64,000 bases of DNA from positions 310,001-374,000 of the forward strand of contig JABTUE010000001.1 of assembly GCA_015075515.1 (NCBI GenBank), read 5' to 3'. Origin of the DNA: Planctomycetota bacterium (lineage in GTDB: Bacteria > Planctomycetota > UBA8742 > UBA2392). A program made the translations under genes and the position numbers. This document shows, piece after piece, positions 41,266 through 52,853 of this stretch; within the stretch, counting starts at the first letter, position 1, and every line of letters starts with the position of its first letter. The notes under the pieces were generated by a model. It ran no database searches. It saw nothing but the letters and a program-made list of their open reading frames with translations, and was not told the DNA's origin.

Positions 41266-43752
41266 TCATGGCGCCACAAACCCCGATACCGCAAGCGCCC
41301 CGTCGGCGCCCAGCGTGACCGTGACCGCGCCGTCCTGCCACGTTGTCCACACGCGCGACCGCGCCGCGTAGGCCCGCATGGCCTCATCGTCGGGGAAGGT
41401 CCGGCGCGCCGAAACAATCACGTGCGCCGGTTCCAGCCGCGCCAGCAGATCCTCAAGCCCCGTCACGGCACTGCCCTGGTGAAACGCCAGCAGCACATCC
41501 GGGCCGCGCCGCGCGTAACGCGGCACAATCCCCGCCAGTCCGCGGTGTTCGACATCGCCGGGCAGCAGCACGCGGCCGGGCCCGGCCTCAAGCTCCAGCA
41601 CCAGCCCCGCGTCGTTGCGGCTGTCGGCGTCGCCAAACAGCCCGCGCACAAAGGCCATGTCCGGCCAAAGCGCGTGCAGCCGCAGGCGCGGGGCAAGCTC
41701 GAGGTACTGGCCGCGCCGCAGCACGCGCACCGGCGCGCGAAGCTCCAGCCATTGGCGCAGCGCCCGGCCGGTTTCGTCGGCGTCAAAGGCCTGGCCGATC
41801 ACGACTTCGCCCACGGCAAAGCGTTCAAACAGCTGCGGCAGGCCGTTGACGTGGTCGGCGTCGGCGTGGCTGAGCACCAGCGTGTCAATCTGACGCCGCC
41901 CGCGCGACCACAGATACGGCGCCAGCACGCGCTCGCCGGGGCTGCCAAGGCTGGTGCTGCCGCAATCCAGCACCACGCAGGGGCCCTGCGGCACCTCGAT
42001 CACGACACACTGGCCCTGGCCGACATCCAGCACCGTGACCGTGGCCGGCCCCGGCGGCGCGGTGTCCACCAGGTCGCGCGCGGGCAGAACCCCGCACCAC
42101 GCCGCCAGCAGCAACGCCCCGCCTGCGCGCGGCAGCCCAAGCCGCGGCAGCAGCACCACACCTGCCAGTGCCGCGTAATACACGACCAGCCACCACAGCG
42201 GCGGCGCGGGCACAAAGTGATGCCCGCCCGGCACGCCAGCGAAAAACCCCGCGACAAGCTCGAGCGCTCCGCCCAGCAGCGAAAACACCAGCGCCAGCGC
42301 CGCGTCCACGCCCGGAATCACCGCCAGCGGTATCGCCAGCGCCAGAACCAGCACCAACCCGACCAGCGGCCCGGCCACCAGGTTGCTGACCAGCATGACC
42401 GGGCTGACGATATGCACGGTGTGGGCCAGCAGCGGCATCAGACACAGCGCCACGCCCGCCGACACACGCAGTGACGCGCCGGCCCGGTCGGCCAGCGCGC
42501 GCAATGGCCCCCGCCGTTCGGGGCCTGATTCCGGCCGCCAAAGCCGCAGACAGGGCGCGATGACCACAATGCCCAGCACCGCCAGATAGCTGAGCTGAAA
42601 GCCCAGCTCGGCGACTTCGGCGGGGTCTATCGCCAGCGCCACCAGCGCGCTGCCGCCCAGCACGTTCAGCGCGTCCGGCCGCCTCAGCAGCACCTGCCCC
42701 AGCGCGTACAGGCACACCATGATCGTGGCGCGCAGGCTGCCCGGTTGCAGGCCCGTGATGCCCAGATACAGCAGCGCCACCGCGCCCGCCGCCGCCCAGC
42801 CCCAGCGCGGGTCCACGCCCAGAATCCGCAGCAACAACACCACCGTCCCCGCCAGCAGCGCCACGTGCATGCCGCTGACCACCAGCAGATGAATGCTGCC
42901 CGAGCGCACAAAATCGGCGCGCTGGCCCATGCTCAGGCCGCCGCGTTCGCCCAGAATCGCCGCGCCCAGAACGGCGGCTCGCCCGGCGGGCATGCGCGCC
43001 CCCAGACGCTCGTGAAAGAAGTCGTGAACACCAGCCGCCAGCCGTGACGGCGATACAGCCGCCGGCGTGTCCAGCACGGTCACCTGGCCGGGGTGGCTTG
43101 CCGTGATGGTGTGTGTCACGCCCCGGGCCAGATAACGCGCGCGGCTGTCCACCTCGCCGGGGTTGCCGGCCCGGCGCGGCCGGCGCAGTTGCCCGATCAC
43201 TTCCACGCGCGAAGAAACCGGCAGACGGGTTTCCGGCGGCGCGTACAGCTTGACACAACCCGACACCGCGCGGTTCATGTCGGGCAGTTCGTCCACGCGC
43301 ACAAGCCAGGACTGGTTGCGGCGCGGGTCGGCGCCGACGGGGAAGTCGCGCTGGGGTTCGGGGGCCTCGGGGTACTCAAAGGCCGCCGGGTCGCGGCGCA
43401 GATAACTGCCGCCCTCAAGTACCGTGCCGCGCAGGCGCACCAGTTCGGCTTCGGCGGGAAACACCTGCCGCAGGTCGTCCGGCGCGGGCGTGGTGCGCCA
43501 GCCCCCCCACGCGGTGAAAACGGCCGCCAGACCGCAGGCGGCAACCAGTCCGCCGGCGGGCCGCCTCCGCAGCGGCGAGAACGCCGCCGCGGCCAGCAGC
43601 CCGCAGCCGCCAACGGCCAGCGCAAGCTGCCAGATTCCGCCGGGCGCCACGAGGTGCGCCAGAGCGCAACCCGCCACGGCCGCGATTGCTGCCAGCAAGG
43701 CCGGCCGCCGCACGGGGTAGTGTTTGCCCTCCCAGGGCAGCGGGTCGCTCAT
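41266..43752 (-). CDS. comEC: ComEC/Rec2-family DNA uptake channel
   Basis: 828 residues from the ATG at 43752; the longer frame runs over the upstream intergenic area. Three parts are seen: an OB-like periplasmic domain (about 80-240), a Competence domain of ~10 helices with LVVSGMHVALLAG and ATIMVCLYALG, and a C-terminal metallo-beta-lactamase domain (about 590-828) with VLDVGQGQCVVIEV, LSHADADHVNGL (metal site) and LLPGDVEHRGL. The MBL domain retains its metal ligands, so it is likely an active nuclease. ComEC moves single-stranded DNA across the inner membrane during natural transformation. No other competence gene is in the window. Confidence 0.93.
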   Translation of the reverse strand: MSDPLPWEGKHYPVRRPALLAAIAAVAGCALAHLVAPGGIWQLALAVGGCGLLAAAAFSPLRRRPAGGLVAACGLAAVFTAWGGWRTTPAPDDLRQVFPAEAELVRLRGTVLEGGSYLRRDPAAFEYPEAPEPQRDFPVGADPRRNQSWLVRVDELPDMNRAVSGCVKLYAPPETRLPVSSRVEVIGQLRRPRRAGNPGEVDSRARYLARGVTHTITASHPGQVTVLDTPAAVSPSRLAAGVHDFFHERLGARMPAGRAAVLGAAILGERGGLSMGQRADFVRSGSIHLLVVSGMHVALLAGTVVLLLRILGVDPRWGWAAAGAVALLYLGITGLQPGSLRATIMVCLYALGQVLLRRPDALNVLGGSALVALAIDPAEVAELGFQLSYLAVLGIVVIAPCLRLWRPESGPERRGPLRALADRAGASLRVSAGVALCLMPLLAHTVHIVSPVMLVSNLVAGPLVGLVLVLALAIPLAVIPGVDAALALVFSLLGGALELVAGFFAGVPGGHHFVPAPPLWWLVVYYAALAGVVLLPRLGLPRAGGALLLAAWCGVLPARDLVDTAPPGPATVTVLDVGQGQCVVIEVPQGPCVVLDCGSTSLGSPGERVLAPYLWSRGRRQIDTLVLSHADADHVNGLPQLFERFAVGEVVIGQAFDADETGRALRQWLELRAPVRVLRRGQYLELAPRLRLHALWPDMAFVRGLFGDADSRNDAGLVLELEAGPGRVLLPGDVEHRGLAGIVPRYARRGPDVLLAFHQGSAVTGLEDLLARLEPAHVIVSARRTFPDDEAMRAYAARSRVWTTWQDGAVTVTLGADGALAVSGFVAP

Positions 43753-43813
43753 GGCGCAAATGTAGCCGCCAACGTTCCGCCCGAAAACGGTGGACATAGG
43801 GTGTAGGGCATGA

Positions 43814-43833
43814 CACGCGGGCATCCCGCCCGC
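43814..43833. repeat. Small hairpin upstream of comEC
   Basis: CGCGGGC pairs with GCCCGCG around a short loop, about 65 bases upstream of the comEC start. It may be a transcription or structural element; no T-run follows. Confidence 0.4.
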
Positions 43834-43922
43834 GCCAATGCGTTGCCCGCGCAAAACTCCGCTACCGCCGGGGGCGTTCCGCCTTCGGTTCATGCCGCCG
43901 CTGCCAAAGCCCGCGACGCCCG

Positions 43923-44246
43923 CTACAGCGGGGGGCCGCGGCCGGCGCGGTTTTCCAGAATCCGGTCAATCATGGTCTGAAAGTGCCGGTGTTCGCGCAC
44001 GCGATAGCCCAGCCCCCAGGATTTCGGCGGCCCGGCGTCAGCGGCCGCGGGCGAGATGCTGGGCGTTTCTTCCAGCAGCTTGCGGTACAGCGCCGCGTAC
44101 GCTGGCACCAGCCCGTGCGCCGCCAGCACCCGGTTCAGCACGCCGCAGAACATCAGCCACTGGTCCAGAAACCGGAACGGCATCCAGTTGCCAAAGCCCA
44201 GCTTGCCCGAATCTTTCGTCCATGCAGCCCAACGTGTCGGTGATCA
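43923..44246 (-). pseudogene. Fragment of a decayed gene, unknown identity
   Basis: A protein-like open stretch of about 107 codons between a stop at 44244 and a stop at 43923. It reads KLGFGNWMPFRFLDQW, then CGVLNRVLAAHGLVPAYAAL, YRKLLEETPSISP, GLGYRVREHRHFQ and MIDRILENRAG. Codon composition looks coding and the C-terminal helix is plausible. Upstream, protein-like text jumps between the three minus-strand frames, so this is probably the 3' end of a frameshifted gene. An ATG at 44183 would give an 86-residue protein, but it has no ribosome site. No family was recognised. Confidence 0.4.
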
Positions 44247-45025
44247 CCGCCACGGCCTTGTCGAGTAGAACTCCTGCTTGAGCTTGAGCTCGGCCTCGCC
44301 GGGCGCAGCCCGGATTCCAGATCGCGCAGCTCGGCCGACAGCGGGCAGGTCCTGGCCGCGCGCAACGCCAGCGTGATCAGCAAGCCGCCGAGAACCGTGG
44401 CGCGCGGCGCCCGTGGTCCGGGGCCCCGTGGTTCCTGTGGTTCCCGAGCGGGTGTCTTGGGACGCTGCCGCCCCGGCAGCCCGTGGCGCGGGTGTCCCGT
44501 CCGCGTCAGGGCGTTCTTTGTCCACGTCAGACCCGTCCAGGGCCGGCCCGTGTCCGCGCCGAAGGCCGGCGCGCTCTTCGCCGTCCACCGGTTCATCCAG
44601 TGGCGCGGCCTTGAGCCGCCAGACGGCGGCGCTTGAGCCGAAGTCCACTCTTGGCCTGTGTGGCCAGGATCGCACGGCCGATCCTCCCAGCTCGACCGTG
44701 CCCTCGCCAACTTCACGCACTGGCGCACGCGTCTGGTGGGCCCGCTCGGCGTCGCGATGCGGCGTCGGCCCCGAGGTGAAAGCGGCTGTTACGCGGCGGA
44801 GGCCGCGGCTTGGGCGTGAGGGCCGATGGGCGGTAGACCTCGAGCCTGTTGCGGGCGGGATCAGGTGGCGCGAGAGGATGTTCATGCCGGCCGTCAGCGG
44901 CAACGCCGTCGTAGTACTTCTGTTCGGAGTTGGGAATCAGAGGCTCGTCAGCGTCGCGCGTCATCAACAGATGGCACGAAACGTGACACCCCGCGCGGAC
45001 GAATGGTTGCAAGTGACGGGTGGAA
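44247..45025. other. Decayed coding debris without an intact gene
   Basis: Several open frames overlap on the minus strand, with residue composition that looks coding in short segments and switches frame (for example ELRDLESGLRP-like text continuing as GEAELKLKQEFYSTR in the next frame; HVSCHLLMTRDADEPLIPN near 44960). None is full length, recognised or preceded by a good ribosome site. I interpret the stretch as relics, possibly of the same gene as 43923-44246. Confidence 0.35.
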
Positions 45026-45026
45026 C

Positions 45027-45079
45027 GGAGGTTGGGGCGGGAGTTTGGAGACGGGAGGTTGGAGGAGGGAGGTTGGGGG
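45027..45079 (+). repeat. G-rich tract with GGAGGTTGG repeats
   Basis: GGAGGTTGG occurs at 45027, 45054 and 45068, embedded in a run almost free of C on the plus strand. Several G3-G5 runs could form a G-quadruplex. Confidence 0.6.
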
Positions 45080-45195
45080 AGGTTTTGGAGAGCTTGAGAC
45101 CGGATGCAGCCGCAATCATCGCCGGCCACAGAGGGGCCGCGAACTTCGCGGGTGGAGCGAAGCGAAACCCGTGAAAGACGGTCTCCCTGTAACCC

Positions 45196-45212
45196 CCGCC
45201 CCGAAGGGGCGG
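45196..45212. repeat. Perfect hairpin before the insertion sequence
   Basis: CCGCCCC (45196-45202) pairs with GGGGCGG (45206-45212) around GAA. Upstream lies GGTGGAGCGAAGCGAAACCC-like text that reads as a short intergenic repeat; the hairpin is about 40 bases from the IS end. Confidence 0.5.
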
Positions 45213-45249
45213 AGGAATCACGGACCGCAAAGCGTAAACCACGCGCGCG

Positions 45250-46442
45250 CTAGTGGTTCGTCACGATTGAGTTGTCGGGTAAAGGCTTTTCAGTTTGGTG
45301 CGTGCGTCTTGGGTGGTGAAGTGCCAGTCAACTTTCCGGCTCGCGGCGTTGCGCCCATGTTGCCCGCCCGCGTCTCGCTTTGCCAGCGTCGCCAAGTCGG
45401 GGATGCGCCGGTTCAGGCATTGCGTTGAGAGGGCTTGAGTTCAATCGGCGATGTTCAACCAGCTCCGTGTTTGGGCGTATGCCGCAGATCCAGTCTCTTC
45501 GCCAGCCTGTTGGCCGTCTTCGGATCGAAGGCCTCGTAGAGTGAGGCCTTGTGTGAGTGTTCAGATTGTCGCACACCAGCGTGACCTTGGCCGCGCAGGG
45601 GAAGATTTCTTCCAGCAGCCAGCGCACCTGCTCGGCCCAGTCCTTCCCGGTGCGGCGCTCCCGCACGTTCACCCAGCGCAGGCCGGTCAACGGCTCGGTG
45701 AACATGAAGATCCGCGCGTGCCCTTGCGCTCGTACTCATAGTCAGCGACGCGGCTTGCCCGGCTCCATCGGCGGGGGCTGCGGGTTTCCGCCTAAGCTGC
45801 TGGCGATCATCCATGCACACCATGCCGGACACGACGGGTCGTAGGGCGCGTGGTACGGATCAAGCACCTCTCCATCTGCGCCGCCGAAAGCCGCATTCTC
45901 TTTGGGCGGGATGCAGCACTCGCTTTTGGTGCGGCCTCAACTCGTTTTTGAAGATGGCGCCGCACGGTTTCGCCACAGATGGAGTCCACAACGTTCCAGG
46001 CGCACAAGCTCGTCGGCAAGAAGTTCCAGCGTCCAGCTCGCGCGGCCATCGGGCGCTTTGGAACAGGCCTGGCGGTCAACCGTGTTAGCTGCGGCCGTCG
46101 AGCTGGCTGGCAGGACGGACGCCCTGCTTGCGATTGAGCGCGTTCGGGCCGTCGAGAACGAAGCGGCGGCGGATGCGCTCGATGGTCTTGACGTGATCCG
46201 GCAGCGGTGCGATGTGGGCGTCGATCAGACTCCAGCCCGTCAGCTCGGCCAGAAGCAGGACCTGGGCATGCAGGCGCTTCTTGCGGCCGCTTTGGCCTGT
46301 CTTGACGAGGGCGGTGTTGATCCTGTTCTTCAGCGGTGAGGCGGACGATGTAGCGCTTGGCCATGGGAAGGCTCCTCAAGGTGGATACCCACCCATCGGC
46401 AAGCCAACGCCACCGACTGAATCAAAAATGTTGAACCACTAG
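45250..46442 (-). mobile_element. IS630-family insertion sequence relic
   Basis: The element is bounded by CTAGTGGTTC at 45250 and its reverse complement GAACCACTAG ending at 46442. Beyond that the ends still agree in part, so the inverted repeats are decayed. A TA sits at both outer edges (45251-45252 and 46440-46441), matching the TA target duplication of the IS630/Tc1-mariner group. It holds one transposase gene on the minus strand, broken by frameshifts. Length (~1.19 kb) fits the family. Confidence 0.8.
45261..46364 (-). pseudogene. IS630-family transposase, frameshifted
   Basis: The coding remnant begins MAKRYIVRLTAEEQ at ATG 46364 and ends KVDWHFTTQDARTKLKSLYP before a TGA at 45261. 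In between the reading frame changes several times: a helix-turn-helix N-terminus, then VVDSICGETVRRHLQKR, then MVCMDDRQQL (first catalytic Asp region), FMFTEPLTGLRWVNVRERRTGK and VTLVCDNLNTHT (second Asp, the D-N-x-N-x-H signature), then ASLYEAFDPKTANRLAKRL, LRHTPKHGA. These are the IS630 DDE landmarks in order. No single frame covers it, so it is inactive unless the shifts are sequencing errors. Confidence 0.85.
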
Positions 46443-47953
46443 GTCACCACGCCCGCCAGGCGCGCGTACCCGCGCGCCGTCCATTGCCGGAAAAACTCCG
46501 CCGCCGCGCCGTGGCGCGCGCCCATGCGCGATTCGCTCAGCCGCCACACCAGCCGGTGAAACAGCGCGCGCGGCAGCAGCACCGGGTCGTCCTGGCCCAT
46601 GCTGTCCAGCAGTTCGCCGGCCTGGGCCACCACGCGCGCGCAGTGCCGGGTGTTGCGGCTCAGCCACGCCACCTGGGCCTCGAACACGCGCACGGCAAAG
46701 CGGTCGGCGGGCAGGTCGCCTTGCTCGGGCTGGCGCGCCAGAAGGTCGCGCCGCGCGCCGGCGGCCAGGCCGTGGTGCGGCCGGCGCAGCGCGCGCAGGC
46801 ACCAGCGCGCGGTGATGGATTCGGTGTTGGGGTCGGCGCTGGTTTCGGCCAGACCGGCGCGGTACTCGGCCAGGGCCGCGCGCAGACTGGGGGCGTCTTC
46901 CTGCCACAGCGCCATCAACAGCAAAAACTCGGCACGCGCCCACCACGGGCTGCCGGTGCGCTGGGCCTGGGCGAAGTCGCAGGCCCCGGCCCAGTACTGG
47001 GCCAGCATCCAGAACACCACGGCAAAGTCGCGCGTGCGTGACCCCGGCGGCGCGGCCTGCACGGCCAGACGCAGGGCGCGCAGGGCGTCTTCCAGTTCGC
47101 CCAGATCCATCGCCTGGCTGCCGACGTTCATGTACAGAATGCTGCGGCGCGCGGGCTGGACGCGGTCGTTGTCACGCACCAGTTCCAGTGTCGCGCGGGC
47201 AAGCCGCAGCGCCTCGCGCAGCCGGCCGTGGGTTTCCAGCATCGCGATCAGCATGTTGATGCGCGAGACGGCCTCGTCGTCCAGGCCGCCGGGCCGCAGC
47301 AGGGTAAGGGTGACGGCGCGGCGCTGAAGTTCCAGGGCGCGGCTTTCGTGGCCGAAGTGGGCCTCGGTGTGGGCCTCCAGCGACGCGGCTTCCAGGGCCA
47401 GGGGTTCGTCGTCGCACAGGCGCAGAAGCTGGCGCGCCGATTCGCGCAGCGCGGCGCACTGTTCGCCCTTGAGCCCGGCAACGGCCTGGTGCCAGTCGTC
47501 CAGCACGCGGCGCAACACGCCCCGGCACAGGCCGGCCAGAGCGCTGCGCGTCTGTTCGTGGCGCGCCAGCGCGTCGGAAAGTTCGCGCGCGACCTTCAGG
47601 TGGTGCTTGTCGCGCAGCGCGCCCAGGTTCAGGCGCGCCGCCGCGTTCATGGCGTTGACCAGGTCAATCAGCCCCTGTACCCCCGGCGCACCGGCCGTCG
47701 CGTCATCCTGACCCTTGCCCGGCAGCACGCCGCGACCGACCATTAACCAGCCGGCGTCCACGCCCAGGTTTTCAATCACCGCGGCGCACAGCGATGCCGG
47801 TATGCGGTTGCCGCCAAGCCAGCGGTGCACGTTGGCCTTGCTGGAACCGCACTTGCGGGCGATCTCGGCCTGGGGGTGCCGGGCCGTGAGTTCGCGCAGG
47901 CGGCCGCGCAGCCGGCGGTCGTATTCGTCCAGCAAAGAGTTACCGTTTTGCAT
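46439..47953 (-). CDS. HTH plus helical-repeat regulator, paralogue A
   Basis: 504 residues. The N-terminal ~75 residues are a Cro/CI-like helix-turn-helix (QAEIARKCGSSKANVHRWL then LGVDAGWLMVG). The rest is helical with TPR-like pairing (LEAHTEAHFGHESRALELQR, LIAMLETHGRLREALRLARA, LGELEDALRALRLAV). It is homologous over its whole length to the gene at 61768: shared blocks include LGAL..HHLKV.REL, RLCDD and WLM.G. Its TAG (46439-46441) lies in the terminal TA/inverted repeat of the IS630 relic, so the last codon or two may have changed. It is divergent from the Gly-rich secreted gene, with a perfect palindrome between them, and so may regulate it and itself. Confidence 0.75.
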   Translation of the reverse strand: MQNGNSLLDEYDRRLRGRLRELTARHPQAEIARKCGSSKANVHRWLGGNRIPASLCAAVIENLGVDAGWLMVGRGVLPGKGQDDATAGAPGVQGLIDLVNAMNAAARLNLGALRDKHHLKVARELSDALARHEQTRSALAGLCRGVLRRVLDDWHQAVAGLKGEQCAALRESARQLLRLCDDEPLALEAASLEAHTEAHFGHESRALELQRRAVTLTLLRPGGLDDEAVSRINMLIAMLETHGRLREALRLARATLELVRDNDRVQPARRSILYMNVGSQAMDLGELEDALRALRLAVQAAPPGSRTRDFAVVFWMLAQYWAGACDFAQAQRTGSPWWARAEFLLLMALWQEDAPSLRAALAEYRAGLAETSADPNTESITARWCLRALRRPHHGLAAGARRDLLARQPEQGDLPADRFAVRVFEAQVAWLSRNTRHCARVVAQAGELLDSMGQDDPVLLPRALFHRLVWRLSESRMGARHGAAAEFFRQWTARGYARLAGVVT

Positions 47954-47965
47954 TGGTTCTCCGGA

Positions 47966-47981
47966 GTTTCCGTTCGGAAAC
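47966..47981. promoter_or_regulatory. Perfect palindrome in the divergent promoter, candidate operator
   Basis: GTTTCCGTTCGGAAAC has 7-base arms around a TT centre. It lies 13 bases upstream of the regulator start and 75 bases upstream of the secreted-protein start, a fitting place for an autoregulatory HTH site. Confidence 0.5.
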
Positions 47982-48055
47982 CAAAGCTACCAGTTGTGCG
48001 GGAAATCGCAAAGGCCCGCGCCTAGGCTTGGGCGCGTCCACTTGTGGGGGAAACC

Positions 48056-51578
<3,523 letters not shown>

Positions 51579-51585
<7 letters not shown>

Positions 51586-51848
51586 CCCCGGCAAAAGCCC
51601 GTAAAGCCTGGCTTTTGCCGGGGGCCCCGCGCAAGCGTTGTGGCACAAGCTGCTTTACATGTTTCTGCCGAGGTCAGTAACGCGCCGCCGCGCCGGTTGG
51701 GGCGCCGGCGCAACAGCGCCACGGGCAGGGCCAACAGGCGGCGCAGTGCCGCAAGCCGCGCGTACTGGCGTGGCGTGACGGGGTCGTGGCGTTGCGGGTC
51801 CGGCTCAGCGGGCGGTCTGGCGTGGTGCAGTCTGGATAACTCGAACAT
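51579..51848 (-). CDS. Possible small Arg/Ala-rich protein, unknown function
   Basis: 89 residues from the ATG at 51848, which has GGGAG five bases upstream. The front reads MFELSRLHHARPPAEPDP, then RQYARLAALRRLLALPVALL and a basic stretch. The 3' end runs into a perfect hairpin at 51586-51623, and the last ~25 codons look unlike protein. It may be a small real gene or chance; no family was recognised. Confidence 0.3.
51586..51623. terminator. Long perfect hairpin after the Gly-rich gene
   Basis: CCCCGGCAAAAGCC (51586-51599) pairs perfectly with GGCTTTTGCCGGGG (51610-51623), loop of 10. There is no T-run after it; TTTT and AAAA lie within the stem. It is 110 bases past the TAG of the Gly-rich gene and may stop transcription or stabilise the 3' end. 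Confidence 0.6.
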
Positions 51849-51909
51849 GCGTGCTCCCGGTTGTTTCGTGCCAAGGCCACGAAAACGAACCGGGGATTCA
51901 CACACACTC

Positions 51910-51921
51910 TTGACGCGTCAA
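51910..51921. repeat. 12-base perfect palindrome
   Basis: TTGACGCGTCAA lies between the ferritin-like gene (stop at 51936) and the start of the possible small gene (51848). It could be an operator for the latter. Confidence 0.4.
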
Positions 51922-51935
51922 TCGTCACGCGCGGG

Positions 51936-52811
51936 TTACGCGGCCTTGATGACCGGGATGCCGGCGGCGTTGCGCACTTCGGCAAGCTGCATGACCTCGT
52001 GCAGATATTCGTCACGCATGTAGGTTTCGGTCAGGCGGTCTTTGCGGAACCAGCGCCAAAAGGCGAACTTGCGGGCGAACTTGCGCGCCAGCGCGCCGGT
52101 GATGTACCGGAATGTTTCCAGCCGGCCGAATTCGGCCAGCGGCTTGTGCGTCATGCCCATGCGCTGCAGCCGCAGGTCGGTGGTCTGCACGATGCGCGCC
52201 AGATAATCCGGGATCATGCGCATCACCGGGTGGTCTTTGTCCACGCGCCTGCGGATCCACTTTTCAAACCGCTTGACCACCCACAGGCTCAGCAGGTGCA
52301 GGCCAAGCAGGCGCTTGCGCAGTTTCGGGTTGCGGGCCAGGGCCTTCATGGTCTGCTGTTCGCCGAAATCCACGTGGCCTTCTTCCTGGCGGCAGGCCGC
52401 GTCCAGGCGTTTGGCCAGCTTTTCATCGTCAATGCAGGCGATGATGGCGTAAAAAATCATCAGCACAAAGCCCTCGCCCTGGGCCATTTCCAGCGCGCAG
52501 TGTTCCTCCCAGTCGCTGCTTTCGCTGGACAGCAGCTTGACCACCGGGTGGACTTTCACCGGCCGCGCGCCGATCCACTTGAAGAATTCGACGAACACGT
52601 CCACGTGCTGAAGTTCCTCGATGCACTGGCGGGCCAGAAACTTGGCCGATTCAACGTCCGGGGCGTGCAGGATCCACTTGCCGACCTGGATGCCCGTGAC
52701 TTCGCCGTACAAAAACTGGCTGGCAATCCAGGCCAGCAAGTCGCGGTCCTTGACGCGGTCGAACTTCGCGCCCTGAAAGTCAAAACCCATTTCTTCGCGT
52801 GTCAGCAGCAT
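51936..52811 (-). CDS. Ferritin-like diiron protein, unknown substrate
   Basis: 291 residues from the ATG at 52811 (GTG 52817 also possible). Two E-x-x-H iron-ligand motifs are visible on separate helices: RQCIEELQHVDVFVEF (about 65-80) and ACRQEEGHVDFGEQQ (about 145-160), with further Glu/His on the helix ALEMAQGEGF. That is the layout of a four-helix diiron carboxylate protein, related to ferritin-like oxidases and hydroxylases such as PaaA/AurF-type enzymes. Substrate unknown. Lies downstream of RNase HIII on the same strand (43 bases between). Confidence 0.78.
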   Translation of the reverse strand: MLLTREEMGFDFQGAKFDRVKDRDLLAWIASQFLYGEVTGIQVGKWILHAPDVESAKFLARQCIEELQHVDVFVEFFKWIGARPVKVHPVVKLLSSESSDWEEHCALEMAQGEGFVLMIFYAIIACIDDEKLAKRLDAACRQEEGHVDFGEQQTMKALARNPKLRKRLLGLHLLSLWVVKRFEKWIRRRVDKDHPVMRMIPDYLARIVQTTDLRLQRMGMTHKPLAEFGRLETFRYITGALARKFARKFAFWRWFRKDRLTETYMRDEYLHEVMQLAEVRNAAGIPVIKAA

Positions 52812-52853
52812 GGGCACAGTGTGCCATGAGTCCGCGACTTCGTCAGCAGCCGG

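Noticed and set aside
43753..43893. N-terminal extension of comEC
   Set aside because: The added 47 residues are not protein-like and cover a small hairpin; ATG 43752 gives the normal start.
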